NCBI GenBank assembly: GCA_041395565.1
Contig: JAWLAI010000006.1
Span: 310,001-374,000 of the forward strand
Source: Pseudomonadota bacterium
GTDB taxonomy: Bacteria > Pseudomonadota > Gammaproteobacteria > UBA9214
Direction of reading: 5' to 3'
DNA: 64,000 nucleotides
The notes under the pieces were generated by a model, which saw nothing but the letters and a program-made list of their open reading frames with translations, was not told where the DNA came from and searched no databases. The first letter of the stretch is position 1; every line of letters begins with the position of its first letter. Both the position numbers and the translations under genes were made by a program. Shown piece by piece: positions 25,478 to 35,359 of the stretch.

Positions 25478-27823
25478 TCACTCACCGGACAGGTATTTGT
25501 CCAGCACACCCTTCAGATGGTGCAAATCGACGGGCTTGGCGATGCAGTCGACCGCACCTACGTCGTAGCATTGCCGCCTATCCTCCTCCGAGGAACGGGC
25601 TGTCAGCGCGATCACCGGCAGATCGGCAAACCGCGGCTGCTGCCTGATCCTGCGAATAGTTTCGTAGCCATCCATGTCCGGCATCATTATATCCATAAAC
25701 ACCAGCTTGAATTCCCCGTCCGTTGCCAGCGTCTCGAGCGCCTCCGGACCGTCGCCGGCCGCCATCACCTCCAGCCCCCAGTTTTCCAGCACTGGCGTCA
25801 GCGCGAGCAGATTACGCACATCATCATCGACCAGCAGGATCCTGGCGCCGCGATAATCGGCAGCCGGAATTGCCTGCACCGGCTCCTGATCATCGCTGCT
25901 TTCCTGGACCCTGCCAGCGCCGCCGGGGCGTGGCGCTTCCGGCAATTCCAGCGGTAGCAGCAGACAGAATCGGGTACCGTGTCCCGGCTCGCTCGCGACG
26001 GTGATGTCACCCCCCATCAGATAGGCCAGCTCACGGCTGATGGCTAGACCCAGTCCGGTACCGCCGAAGCGCCGGCTGGTTGAACCATCGGCCTGCCGGA
26101 ATGCCTCGAACACCAGCTCCAGCTTGTCCGGAGCGATACCTATGCCCGTGTCGGTCACGCTGATGCAGACAGGATAACTGACCCCGTCATGTTTTATACC
26201 GGTCTCGAGACGCACGGTAATCGTGCCCTGGGTAGTGAACTTGACCGCATTGGAGAGGAAATTGATCAGTATCTGCCGCAGCTTTTCGCTGTCCGTGCTG
26301 ATGGTGGACGGCGCTTGGGGATCGAATTCGGTAAGCAGTTTGAGCCGCTTCTCGTCTACCTGCGGCTTCATTAGCTCCGCCACACCGTCGATGACTGCCC
26401 GCGGGTTGACCGGCTCGGCAATGAGGGTCATGTGCCGGGCCTCGATCCGTGATAGATCGAGGATATTGTCTATCAGCGCTTTCAGGTCGGCACCTGCGTT
26501 GTGGATGACCCTGGCCTGGTGCACCTGCTCCGGCGTCATCTGCTGACGCACATCACTTTCTGCCAGCATCTTGGACAGCAGCAGAATGGAGTTCAACGGG
26601 GTGCGCAGCTCGTGACTGACATTGGCGAGAAATTCGGACTTGTAGCGATTCGACTCCTCCAACTCGCGCGCATAGCTCTTCATAGCCCGGGTATTCGCTG
26701 CATGGGTTGCCGCAAGTTGCGTCAGGTTGTTCCCGAGCTCATTCAGCTCCTGCGGCTGGCGCCAGGAGAACTCGACCTCCTCGTTGCGTTCCAGGACACG
26801 CGAGATACGATCGGTCAGCTCGCGTCCGAGCCGCTCGGTCTTGACGGCGATCAGCCGGGCGACGATGAAAACCACCACCAGCAATCCGATTGCGATTATG
26901 GCAACACGCAGTTCAACCGCACGCTGCAATTGCGCCAGCGGCGAGGGATCGACGCTGCGGCCCACCCACAGAATGCCGGCGTCCTCGGTTTCGAACAGCG
27001 GCACCCAGAGCACCTGCTGATTGCCGTACTCCCAGAGCGCGAGCTCCCCTTTCTCGAACAGTGCCTGCAGACCGTGAAAATCCTCGAAAGCGGTGGTCGG
27101 ACGGCTCTCCCCGTTCGGCGCAGGCAGGTAGCGGCCGTCGCCAAGCACCCAGTAGTTACCTCGATAGGCGCCGGCCAGACCGCCCAAGTCTATATAGACG
27201 ATCACCGAGCCGCGTCGCTCTTCAACCGTTACCTTGTCCTCGGCAAGGACGGGAATGACAACCGGGCTGACCAGGCTCATCTGCATGAAACGTTCCGGCC
27301 GCTGCTCCCCGGCAGCGCGATTGAAGATGATCGGCCCGTTCAGCACCACGCCTGGCGCCACTTCGCGGCTGGCGTCCAGCAGACGCTTGTTCACCGCGGG
27401 ATAGTTACCGACCCTGGTCTCCAGCCGTCCGGTCTTGAGGTTGCGATCGAGCCAGAATATCGGCTTATCCTGCTCGTCCAGGAACAGCACCTGGGTCACA
27501 TCGAACTGGTCGATCAACACCTGATTCACCCAGTTCACGTAACCCGCCCGCGCGGTTTCCAGGTCCTTGGCCTCCGGTCGTTTTGCTCCCGTGAGCAGCA
27601 TGCCGGGCTCGGGCATTTTTGCCAGCAGGCGGACCATTTCGTGGCGCCGCGCCAGATGCTGATCCAGGTCGCTGAATTCGGCGCGCAGATTCTGCAGGTG
27701 CGCCTTGTGGTAGAGTGCCTCGATACGATCGAAGATCAGAGGCACATTGATCCCGAACGCGACCAGCAGCGGAACCAGTCCAAACAGGAACAGATAAAGG
27801 GATATCTGGGTACGCAGTTTCAT
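25478..27823 (-). CDS. Hybrid sensor histidine kinase
   Basis: A 781-residue membrane kinase. It has transmembrane helices near 5-27 and 308-330 around a large periplasmic CHASE4-like domain, a HAMP-like linker, a HisKA domain with the phosphorylated His (FLANVSHELRTPLNSIL), an ATPase domain (NAVKFT, DTGIGI, GTGLGLAI) and a C-terminal receiver (VFMDIMMPDMDGYE). It is co-transcribed with the response regulator 24 nt downstream. The signal sensed is unknown. Confidence 0.9.
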   Translation of the reverse strand: MKLRTQISLYLFLFGLVPLLVAFGINVPLIFDRIEALYHKAHLQNLRAEFSDLDQHLARRHEMVRLLAKMPEPGMLLTGAKRPEAKDLETARAGYVNWVNQVLIDQFDVTQVLFLDEQDKPIFWLDRNLKTGRLETRVGNYPAVNKRLLDASREVAPGVVLNGPIIFNRAAGEQRPERFMQMSLVSPVVIPVLAEDKVTVEERRGSVIVYIDLGGLAGAYRGNYWVLGDGRYLPAPNGESRPTTAFEDFHGLQALFEKGELALWEYGNQQVLWVPLFETEDAGILWVGRSVDPSPLAQLQRAVELRVAIIAIGLLVVVFIVARLIAVKTERLGRELTDRISRVLERNEEVEFSWRQPQELNELGNNLTQLAATHAANTRAMKSYARELEESNRYKSEFLANVSHELRTPLNSILLLSKMLAESDVRQQMTPEQVHQARVIHNAGADLKALIDNILDLSRIEARHMTLIAEPVNPRAVIDGVAELMKPQVDEKRLKLLTEFDPQAPSTISTDSEKLRQILINFLSNAVKFTTQGTITVRLETGIKHDGVSYPVCISVTDTGIGIAPDKLELVFEAFRQADGSTSRRFGGTGLGLAISRELAYLMGGDITVASEPGHGTRFCLLLPLELPEAPRPGGAGRVQESSDDQEPVQAIPAADYRGARILLVDDDVRNLLALTPVLENWGLEVMAAGDGPEALETLATDGEFKLVFMDIMMPDMDGYETIRRIRQQPRFADLPVIALTARSSEEDRRQCYDVGAVDCIAKPVDLHHLKGVLDKYLSGE

Positions 27824-27910
27824 CGGTTGCTGATTGCCGCCCGGCCGTTTGCATCACGCCTCAGGTGGTCTACTGTAGCACGGCTGCGCATAACCGGTCT
27901 TATACCAAGC

Positions 27911-29137
27911 ATGATGGCACCACGATTCAGTCTGCGGGAATTCGGGCCCGGCCTGGTCATCGCTGCAACCGGGTTGGGCGCCGGCGACCTGGTAGTGGCC
28001 GCGGTGGCGGGAGCCAGGTACGGCACCGTGCTGCTGTGGGCGGTACTGCTCGGCGCCCTGATGAAATTCGCCATGAACGAGGGCCTGGCTAGATGGCAGC
28101 TTGCCACCGGCAGCACCCTGCTGGAGGGCTGGATCGAGCGGCTGCCGCAGCCGGTCTCCCTGTACTTCCTCGTCTACCTGCTGGTATGGAGCTTCGTCGT
28201 CGCCGGGGCCCTGCTTGCCGCCACCGGACTGGCCGCGCACGCCCTGTATCCCGGCCTGTCCGTGACACAGTGGGGCGTGATCCATTCCCTGCTGGCAACC
28301 GCTTTGGTACTTAGCGGACGCTATCGCCTGCTCGAGCCGCTCATGAAGCTGTTCATGGTCATCATGATGCTGGTGGTGCTCGTCTGCGCTGCGCTGATCG
28401 TACCGGAACTGGCAGACATGCCGGCGGTCTCGTGGTTGCCGGCGATCCCGCCTGGCTCGGTGCTCTTCATTGTCGGCCTGATCGGCGGCATCGGCGGCAG
28501 CGTGACGGTGCTTTGCTATGGATACTGGATGCAAGAACGGGGCTGGACCACTCCGGCGCACCTTGGACATGTGCGCCGTGACCTGGCCATGGCCTACACC
28601 CTGACCGGCCTGTTCGGCCTTGCAATCATGGTAATCGCCGCCGGTGTGCAGCCGGATGAAGTCACGGGGGCACGCATGGCGTTGGTCGTCGCAGCCCGAC
28701 TCGAGACCGTCATCGGACCGTTCGGCAAGTGGTGCTTCCTCGTCGGCTTCTGGAGTGCGGTTTTCAGCTCCATGCTCGGCGTCTGGCAGGGTGTCCCCTA
28801 CCTGTTCGCAGATTATGTCCGCCGCTGCTTCCGCCACTCGAACGTGCACAGCCCTGTCGATACACGATCATCTGCATACCGCGGCTACCTGTTCTATCTC
28901 GCCATTCCCCCGATGGTGCTGCTGCTGGCGGACAAGCCGGTCTGGCTGGTACTCGTTTATGCCGTGGCAGGTGCATTCTTCATGCCCCTGCTCGGCATCC
29001 TGTTGCTGGTGATGAACAATCGCCGCACGTGGACAGGCGAACTGGGCAACGGCATTGCCGCCAACCTGATCCTGTTCAGCACGGTGTTGCTGTTCGGCCT
29101 GCTGTTGCTTGACACCCTGCGGCAGACATTCGACTGA
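27911..29137 (+). CDS. Divergent Nramp-like metal transporter
   Basis: A 408-residue integral membrane protein with about 11 hydrophobic helices. The N-terminus (FGPGLVIAATGLGAGDLVVA) and later NEGLARWQLATGSTLLEG match a divergent Nramp subfamily. The canonical metal-binding motifs are missing: DPGN in helix 1 is replaced by GAGD, and the MPH motif of helix 6 by GGIGGSV. The substrate may therefore not be Mn or Fe. I chose ATG 27911; longer frames upstream run antisense to the histidine kinase gene. Confidence 0.75.
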   Translation: MMAPRFSLREFGPGLVIAATGLGAGDLVVAAVAGARYGTVLLWAVLLGALMKFAMNEGLARWQLATGSTLLEGWIERLPQPVSLYFLVYLLVWSFVVAGALLAATGLAAHALYPGLSVTQWGVIHSLLATALVLSGRYRLLEPLMKLFMVIMMLVVLVCAALIVPELADMPAVSWLPAIPPGSVLFIVGLIGGIGGSVTVLCYGYWMQERGWTTPAHLGHVRRDLAMAYTLTGLFGLAIMVIAAGVQPDEVTGARMALVVAARLETVIGPFGKWCFLVGFWSAVFSSMLGVWQGVPYLFADYVRRCFRHSNVHSPVDTRSSAYRGYLFYLAIPPMVLLLADKPVWLVLVYAVAGAFFMPLLGILLLVMNNRRTWTGELGNGIAANLILFSTVLLFGLLLLDTLRQTFD

Positions 29138-29152
29138 GCGCAAACCGCGCGC

Positions 29153-30190
29153 TCACCACTGGTATCCGAGCTTGGCGCGGTAGATGGTGTCGACCTTGTC
29201 CACCCCGGCAGGCGCGCCGCCGTCATAGGATATCTGCGCCTCGATACTGGCCAGGATGCCGGCCACCAGCGGGAACCGGAAACCGGTCCAGGTATCGACC
29301 ACCACGTTGTCGGCCTCGCCCAGCTCGAACCGCCCGTTCTGGTTATGGTAGAACTGGATGCGGTCGGCCAACAGCATCCTGTCGAAGTCTATGTTCCAGC
29401 CCAGCGCCGGATACTCATCGTCCGCCGCCACATAGTACTTGTCCATTACGTACATCAGTCCGATATCGGCACTCAGGTTCATCTGCTTGCTTTCAAAGAA
29501 CTGATAACCGACATGCGGCCCGAGCGCCGTACGCAACTGCAGATCGGCGAAGCGGTCCTGCTCGAAATTCAGCGAGCCACCGTAATACAGCTTGTCGGTC
29601 ACGAAATAATCGTACTTGTTGTGCAACAGCCAGTTTTTCGCGGTGGTGACGCTGTCACTCTTGTCCTTCTGGTATTGGGCCACGAGATTGAGTCGATCAT
29701 GCAGGCGTCGTATCTTCATGGCACCATCGAGCGCGATCTTTTCCTGCTCAGTATTGCCGCTCTGGAGCTCGAGGCCTGCGTTGACCAGGCCGCTGAACTT
29801 GTAGCCATCGCCGCGCTCCCATGCCTCCGGGTTGATCGACGCCAGCATCTGTGAATCGACCTCCCTGGCCGGTAGTCCGGCGGACTCGATCACGGTGACG
29901 CCGTCACTGTTGCTGACTGCGGTTGCCTGCAGCAGCTCCTTGCTGTTGAGGTATACATCGACCGGCTTCTCGACCCGGAGGTCGGCGACCTGGTCCCACT
30001 GCACGTTGATCACACCGGCAAAACCGGTCTTGAATTCGAGCACACCGTCTCGCTGCCGGACCACCTCCCCGACCAGGCGGGAACCGTCCTTGAGCACGAG
30101 TTCGTCTGCCTGCAGCGGCAGGCTTAGCGTGCAGAGCAACAGCAATATCAGCTTGACGGGTAATGCATGGCGTGGCTTGTGCGTGGGCAT
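29153..30190 (-). CDS. DUF481 outer-membrane protein
   Basis: A 345-residue exported protein with a signal peptide (LPVKLILLLLCTLSLPLQA). A small N-terminal domain (DELVLKDGSRLVGEVV, then INVQWDQVADLRVEKP) resembles those ahead of YdiY-like proteins. The C-terminal 220 residues are a DUF481 barrel with alternating aromatic strands ending in KLGYQW, a terminal aromatic as in outer-membrane beta-barrels. Its function is unknown; it converges on the transporter gene. Confidence 0.85.
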   Translation of the reverse strand: MPTHKPRHALPVKLILLLLCTLSLPLQADELVLKDGSRLVGEVVRQRDGVLEFKTGFAGVINVQWDQVADLRVEKPVDVYLNSKELLQATAVSNSDGVTVIESAGLPAREVDSQMLASINPEAWERGDGYKFSGLVNAGLELQSGNTEQEKIALDGAMKIRRLHDRLNLVAQYQKDKSDSVTTAKNWLLHNKYDYFVTDKLYYGGSLNFEQDRFADLQLRTALGPHVGYQFFESKQMNLSADIGLMYVMDKYYVAADDEYPALGWNIDFDRMLLADRIQFYHNQNGRFELGEADNVVVDTWTGFRFPLVAGILASIEAQISYDGGAPAGVDKVDTIYRAKLGYQW

Positions 30191-30280
30191 GGCGGTTTCC
30201 TTGCGCGGATTGGCAACAGCGGATCGCAGGCATTCTACCGATCCTGCGTGAAATGGCCAGCCTGCGCCGGCCGGCGGCGC

Positions 30281-31033
30281 TCAGTCCAGATAGCGGGACT
30301 GCCACTCCAGGAACTTCGCGTGCGCATGGGCTGCATACGATTCGCGGTCCTTGAAGTGCGCGGGATCGAATGCGTCGTAGATATAGTAGTTCACACGATG
30401 GTTGCGCGTGACGCTCATGTGCCAGATCTTGTGCAGCAGCGTCTGTGGACTGCGCCACTCGAAATCGTCCTGCGACTCATAGTGCAGGAATACCGGCAGG
30501 ATCGGAATCCCCGTGCGCAGCGAGATATCGAAAGCGCCGTAGCGAAATGACTCGAAGATGCGCCGTCCCTTGCAGCCGCCTTCCGGGTACAGCGCGATGT
30601 TCTTGCCGGCGCTCAGTTCGCGCGCGATTTCCTCAGCCGCCGCATTGCGCGACTCCTTCGATTCACGCCTGACGTAGAGTGTACCCGCCGCCGCGCTGAT
30701 GCGGCCCACGATCCACCAGTCCTTCACCTCGATCTTGGCCAGCGAATGGACGGGCAGGGCGGCGGGTATGCCGATATCCTCGAACGCCGATGGGTGGTTG
30801 GCGATCAGTATGTACTGCGCGGGCAGCCCATGGGTCGTGTATTTCTGATGCACGCGCAGGTCGACGCCGAGTGCCCGCACGAAGCTGCGCGACCAGGCCC
30901 GGAACAGGGGGAAATAGAAGCCTTCGATCAGGGCTTGCGGCAGCCAGGACAACAGATACATCGCCAGGGTGAATACGGCGAGCTCCAGCCAGCAGACGCT
31001 ACGCCAGAGGACGCTGCAGACAAAGCGGATCAC
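30281..31033 (-). CDS. Lysophospholipid acyltransferase (PlsC-like)
   Basis: A 250-residue membrane-associated acyltransferase. The catalytic HX4D motif is present (NHPSAFED), as is the acceptor motif LYPEGGCKGR. An N-terminal hydrophobic helix precedes them. It probably acylates a glycerolipid or a related acceptor. Its C-terminus is longer than in minimal PlsC, and it lies just downstream of the pilus locus on the same strand without obvious coupling. Confidence 0.83.
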   Translation of the reverse strand: MIRFVCSVLWRSVCWLELAVFTLAMYLLSWLPQALIEGFYFPLFRAWSRSFVRALGVDLRVHQKYTTHGLPAQYILIANHPSAFEDIGIPAALPVHSLAKIEVKDWWIVGRISAAAGTLYVRRESKESRNAAAEEIARELSAGKNIALYPEGGCKGRRIFESFRYGAFDISLRTGIPILPVFLHYESQDDFEWRSPQTLLHKIWHMSVTRNHRVNYYIYDAFDPAHFKDRESYAAHAHAKFLEWQSRYLD

Positions 31034-31146
31034 GACCCCTGCCTCCTCCTGCCATATGGTCTTGCCAGCATACTAACAGTCGCGCCCGGTTGCCAGCATG
31101 CGCATGTCGCAACGGCGGGTGGCCGACTGCGCGGCCGCGGCGCGAC

Positions 31147-32520
31147 TCAGAACTGGAAGGCGTCCCCGCTAGCGGCCGTCCCGAGACTGTCCTCGAAGTA
31201 TTCCAGCCGGTCCATGGCACGCTCGATCCTGCGCGGCTGTTCCTCGAGCTGGTTGGTTAGTGTCTCGACCCTGGCCGCGTTGCCGCCATCCAGCGGCACC
31301 TTGTCGTTGTCGATCAGGTAGGGCGTCACCAGCACGACCAGCTCGGTGTTCTGGCTGGTGATCAGCTTGTTGGAGAACAGGTTGCCGATGCCGGGTATAT
31401 CGCCCAGGATCGGCACTCCCTCGCGGGTCTTGCCCTGGTTGCGGGTGATCAGCCCGCCGATGAATACAGTCTGTCCGCTTTCCACCAGCATGGAGGTGGT
31501 GACCTCCGTGGTCGACTGGGTGGGCAGACCGTTGAGCACGTCACCCTTGCTCACCTCGGGATGAATCTCGAGGAACACGCGGCCCTGCCCGTCCACCGAC
31601 GGCTTGACCTTCATGATCACGCCGGATTCGAGGAACTCGACCGAGGTCGTGGTGACGTTGTCGATGGTGGTGGTGACGTTGTAGCCGAGCCGGTTGCCGA
31701 TGATGGTTTCCGCCTCCTGGTCTTCCAGTGCCAGCAGCTTGGGTGTGGACAGGGTGCGGGTGCGACCACGCGTGCGCAGTGCATCCAGAAACAGTTCCAC
31801 ATCCGGCGTCACATAGTTGAAGAACAGGCCGGGCGATCCCGGGCTGCCCAGACCCTGGGTACCGATCGCCGCCTCGCCCGACTCGAAAACCTTGGCCCAG
31901 TCCAGACCGTAGGATTCGGAATCGCTCAGGGTAACCTCGAGTATCTTGGCCTCGATCAGGATCTGGCGTGGCTGGCGGTCCAGTTCCTTCAACAGCTGCT
32001 GGATGCGCCCGAGGAACGGCGGGGTGTCCTCCACGACGAGCAACCGACGCGCGGCCAGCGTGGTAACCTGGCCGTAGCTGGACAGGTGGTTCTTGACGAT
32101 GCCAGCGATGACCTCGGGATCGGAGTACTGCACCTTGAAGGTACGCACCTGGGTCGGACCGCCCGGTTCCGACTTGCCGGCCTGATCACGTTCCAGGATG
32201 AAATAGCTGCCATTGCGATGTTCCACGCCGTAGCCGGCGGATGTCGCTATCGAGCGGATCGCCTCCTCGACCCCGACGTCGTAGAGGTTGACTGACACCT
32301 CGCCCTTGACATCATCCGACAGCAGGATGTTTACGCGTGCCGCGCGTGAGAGCATCTCCATGACCTCGGCGATCTCCACCTTGCGCAGGGTGAGCGTAAT
32401 CCGGCCGTCGTGAATGATATCCGACGCCACGGCCAGCGCATCCCCGACCTGCAGCAACAACATCGCTGCCAGCAACAATCGCAGCATCCCCTGCCGCTGA
32501 TTACCATGTTCCGTTGGCAT
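31147..32520 (-). CDS. Pilus secretin (MshL/PilQ-like)
   Basis: A secretin forming the outer-membrane channel for the pilus. From ATG 32520 (AAGGA 5 nt upstream) it is 457 residues with a signal peptide. An STN/N0 domain (ITLTLRKVEIAEVMEML) is followed by an N1 domain and the secretin core, with VPILGDIPGIGNLFS near 385-399 and TELVVLVTPYLID. The size and the single N1 domain are like MshL. It is the last gene of the PilM-N-O-P-like run. Confidence 0.9.
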   Translation of the reverse strand: MPTEHGNQRQGMLRLLLAAMLLLQVGDALAVASDIIHDGRITLTLRKVEIAEVMEMLSRAARVNILLSDDVKGEVSVNLYDVGVEEAIRSIATSAGYGVEHRNGSYFILERDQAGKSEPGGPTQVRTFKVQYSDPEVIAGIVKNHLSSYGQVTTLAARRLLVVEDTPPFLGRIQQLLKELDRQPRQILIEAKILEVTLSDSESYGLDWAKVFESGEAAIGTQGLGSPGSPGLFFNYVTPDVELFLDALRTRGRTRTLSTPKLLALEDQEAETIIGNRLGYNVTTTIDNVTTTSVEFLESGVIMKVKPSVDGQGRVFLEIHPEVSKGDVLNGLPTQSTTEVTTSMLVESGQTVFIGGLITRNQGKTREGVPILGDIPGIGNLFSNKLITSQNTELVVLVTPYLIDNDKVPLDGGNAARVETLTNQLEEQPRRIERAMDRLEYFEDSLGTAASGDAFQF

Positions 32521-32860
32521 GTACATCCTTTCCGGCTCCATCCTGTGCCCTGAGCTCGAGTACCCGCTGCGAACCGTTCCGCTCCAGCAGCACCTTGTGT
32601 TCTTCCACGACGACCACGCGGTAACCGTCTATGTCCTGGCCTACACCCACGATCCTGCCACCGATATCGGCAAACGAGTCCCGCCCTGCCAGCACGATCC
32701 CCCGCAATTCCATGCCGTCGCCTTCCGCCTGCGCGGCAGCACCGGCGGCGGCAGCCGGCGGCGGCACGAAGGGATTGACGCGCAGCGGTTCCTCCGCGCC
32801 GGCTGCCGACGCCATGCCCAGTGCCAGCAGCAGCAACACGGGCTGCAGGATCCTAGGCAT
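32501..32860 (-). CDS. PilP/MshK-like pilus assembly protein
   Basis: A 119-residue exported protein with a signal peptide (ILQPVLLLLALGMASAAGA). A proline/alanine-rich linker leads to a small HR/GspC-type domain (ELRGIVLAGRDSFADIGGRI then DGYRVVVVEEHKVLLERNG). Such proteins connect the inner-membrane PilN/O ring to the secretin. It overlaps both neighbouring genes, so translation is coupled. Confidence 0.78.
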   Translation of the reverse strand: MPRILQPVLLLLALGMASAAGAEEPLRVNPFVPPPAAAAGAAAQAEGDGMELRGIVLAGRDSFADIGGRIVGVGQDIDGYRVVVVEEHKVLLERNGSQRVLELRAQDGAGKDVHANGTW

Positions 32861-33416
32861 CCGGCGCCTCCCGGTAAGACACGATCGTCAGGCTCGCGAT
32901 CAGTTGCGGCGTCGAGTCCGTGACCGGCCCGGGCGTGATATCGAACTGCTTCACCACCACGTAGCCCAGCTCCTCGCGCATGTCCTGCAGCCAACGGTAC
33001 AGATCGAAGTAGTCGCCGGACACACGCACATTGAACAGCACCTCATCGAACACCTGCATCCGGTTGCCCGTACCGGGTGTCACGCTCAGCAGCTCGATGT
33101 GATTGCGCCACGAGATGCCCTGCAGGCGCCCGATGATGAACGACTCCATCTGGTTGCTCGGCAGATCGATCATGTCGCCGTGCAAGCGATGCTGCAGCGC
33201 GGCCACGCGCTCCTGCAGCTCGGTCATTTCGCGCTCGAGCGTGTCGCCCCTGGCGGTGACATTCTCCAGCAGTCTGAGCGTGGTCAGGGATTTGCGGTAG
33301 TCGCGGTATTCGGGCCAGACCGCATAGGTGGCCACTGCCGTGACGACCACCAGGGCGGTGGACAACATGAGCAGCAGCAACGTGCGCGGCGGCGTATTGA
33401 CCAGGAACGATTGCAT
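32853..33416 (-). CDS. PilO/MshJ-like pilus assembly protein
   Basis: A 187-residue bitopic protein: one transmembrane helix (TLLLLMLSTALVVVTAVATY), a coiled coil (TLEREMTELQERVAALQHRL), and a periplasmic ferredoxin-like domain (FNVRVSGDYFDLYRWLQDM). This is the PilO architecture. It overlaps the PilN-like gene by 1 nt. Confidence 0.85.
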   Translation of the reverse strand: MQSFLVNTPPRTLLLLMLSTALVVVTAVATYAVWPEYRDYRKSLTTLRLLENVTARGDTLEREMTELQERVAALQHRLHGDMIDLPSNQMESFIIGRLQGISWRNHIELLSVTPGTGNRMQVFDEVLFNVRVSGDYFDLYRWLQDMREELGYVVVKQFDITPGPVTDSTPQLIASLTIVSYREAPDA

Positions 33417-34063
33417 CAGCTGGTACCGTGGCTGTTGACGGTGACAGCCAGGTTGAAATCCACAAACCGGCTGCCGCTGGCCACCGTGGTATTGAGGATG
33501 CGCACGTCCGCGATCTCCGGCTGCTGGTAAAGGCGCCGCACGAATCCGGACAACGCTGCATGATCCTTGGCCTGGCCACGAATCTTCATATGGGTCTCGA
33601 TCTTCCAGGCCTCCTGGCCAGCGTTCTCGCCGGCGGCCGGTATGACGATGAAGTAGCCGTTGCTGCCGGGTTCCTGCTTGCGCTGCACCATGCTGCCGGC
33701 GCGGTTGAATTCCCAGCCGCGAAACCAGACGTCACCCTCGACCAGGGCACGATCGACGGCGGCGAACATCGCCGGGGCCGCCGCCCCGCTGCGCAGGCCA
33801 TCGAGCAGGGCAAGACGGCTCTCGAGTTCGGCACGGCTGGCATCCAGTTGCGCAAGCTGCTCGCGCTGTTGCGCGGTGATCGCCTGGCGCGCCTGCAGCG
33901 CGGTGATACGGACTTCGGCACGGCCGGCTAGCAGATGCAGTGCCGCCAGTGCCAGCAACAGGCCCAGCACCACGCTCACCAGCATGCCCCCGATCGCGCG
34001 CGCCCGTCCCTGCAGCCAGATCCGGTTGCGGTAATCGGTCGGAATGAGATCGATCTCATGCAT
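33416..34063 (-). CDS. PilN-like pilus assembly protein
   Basis: A 215-residue protein beginning with the PilN-type cytoplasmic peptide (EIDLIPTDYRNR), then a transmembrane helix (about 25-47) and a coiled coil (ITALQARQAITAQQREQLAQL). The periplasmic domain carries ETHMKIRGQAKDHAALSGFV. It connects PilM to the alignment complex. It overlaps pilM by 8 nt. Confidence 0.87.
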   Translation of the reverse strand: MHEIDLIPTDYRNRIWLQGRARAIGGMLVSVVLGLLLALAALHLLAGRAEVRITALQARQAITAQQREQLAQLDASRAELESRLALLDGLRSGAAAPAMFAAVDRALVEGDVWFRGWEFNRAGSMVQRKQEPGSNGYFIVIPAAGENAGQEAWKIETHMKIRGQAKDHAALSGFVRRLYQQPEIADVRILNTTVASGSRFVDFNLAVTVNSHGTS

Positions 34064-35192
34064 TGCCGATCAACCCGTTCATGGCAAGTCCAGTCGCAAT
34101 CGCGATTTCCGGCGATGGCGTGACTGCCAGCGTCGGCCGGTTACCCGGCGTCCGGTGAAACGCCTGCAGCGGATCGGGGATCGTCTCCACGTCCAGCTTG
34201 ATCAGCATGTTGAGCATGGCATCCGCACCCTGCCAGCGCGCCAGGCTGCCGAGCAGGTAGACGCGGCTGACCGGTTCGCCCCGGGTCTGCGACGCGGCGT
34301 AGATGAGCGTCCGGTTGATTTCGTCGGCCAGCTTGAGAAACGCCGGCTTGACGATCTCCTGCAGCGTGATCGAGGCCTCCCGGTCCATGCCTTCGCGCAA
34401 CCGTCGCCGGTCCTTCACCCACGGGTCCAGGCTGTTCACGGCCACCAGCTGGCGCACCGCATCCAGGGGCAGCTCCAGTGCGTCGGCGATCAGCTCGAGC
34501 ACCTGGTTCTCGCCGAAGCTTATCTCCTGGTCGAAGAGGAGACGGGCGCCGGAAATCACAGTCAGGAAGCTCGACTCGCGTCCGAAATTGATCGCCAGCA
34601 CGTTGCGGTGCACCCCCTGCTCTCCCATCGCGCTGACCAGCCGGCGGATGGCCGATGGCCCGATCTCCAGATGCCGGGTCTGCAAGCCGCTCTTGCGCAA
34701 CAGTTCCAGATAGTGGATCACGCGCTCGCGCTGCGCCACGGCAACGATCGCCAGGCGTTCTTCCATGCCCCGTTCCGAACGCACCGGCAGATAATCGATC
34801 ACGTAGTCGCGCAGGTCGCCGTCGATACGGTCCGTCAGCGCGGCGATCACCGCCGCGTCTTCCGCGCCGTTCTCGGCAACCTGGTAGGACAGCGGCATGA
34901 TCCTCACGTCGGAGGACGGCAGCGTGGTGACGATGGTGCGGCCGCTGAACCGTGCCTGCGCCAGGGCACGGCGGATCAGCGCGCGGAAGTGCGGCAGATC
35001 GGCCAGGATGGCCTCCCGGCTGTCGGGATACTCCAGCGATGTCGAGGCATGCAGGGTGATCTCACCCGTCGGGTCGACAGCGAGCTGCACCAGGTGCATG
35101 GCATGCTGCGCGCATTCCAGGCCGATATGCCCCGTACGCCGGGCACCGCTGCCCGTATAGACGCGTTGCAGAACATCTGCCAGTGCAGCCAT
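34056..35192 (-). CDS. PilM-like actin-fold pilus assembly protein
   Basis: A 378-residue cytoplasmic protein of the PilM/MshI class. It shows the actin-like pattern of ATP-binding blocks (GHIGLECAQHAMHLVQLAV; LAINFGRESSFLTVISGARLL; VYLLGSLARWQGADAML). It is the first gene of the pilM-N-O-P-secretin run and is expected to bind the N-terminal peptide of the PilN-like protein. Confidence 0.85.
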   Translation of the reverse strand: MAALADVLQRVYTGSGARRTGHIGLECAQHAMHLVQLAVDPTGEITLHASTSLEYPDSREAILADLPHFRALIRRALAQARFSGRTIVTTLPSSDVRIMPLSYQVAENGAEDAAVIAALTDRIDGDLRDYVIDYLPVRSERGMEERLAIVAVAQRERVIHYLELLRKSGLQTRHLEIGPSAIRRLVSAMGEQGVHRNVLAINFGRESSFLTVISGARLLFDQEISFGENQVLELIADALELPLDAVRQLVAVNSLDPWVKDRRRLREGMDREASITLQEIVKPAFLKLADEINRTLIYAASQTRGEPVSRVYLLGSLARWQGADAMLNMLIKLDVETIPDPLQAFHRTPGNRPTLAVTPSPEIAIATGLAMNGLIGNA

Positions 35193-35359
35193 GCGCGTGT
35201 TTTCCCCTGGATCCGCGAATCACCGTAGGTGACTGTCTTGAAAGTGGAATCTAGTACCACTTGATCGGCCAGGCAGGTCCGTTCTTGAGCTTAAGCGGGG
35301 CCCGCGCACCTGTCTGGCTGCGCCGGGGGAAGGCGGTTGTAGGCGGGTTGTGCGCGTGC

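Noticed and set aside
26501..27910. N-terminal extension of the Nramp-like gene
   Set aside because: This part is antisense to the hybrid histidine kinase; the membrane protein begins at ATG 27911.
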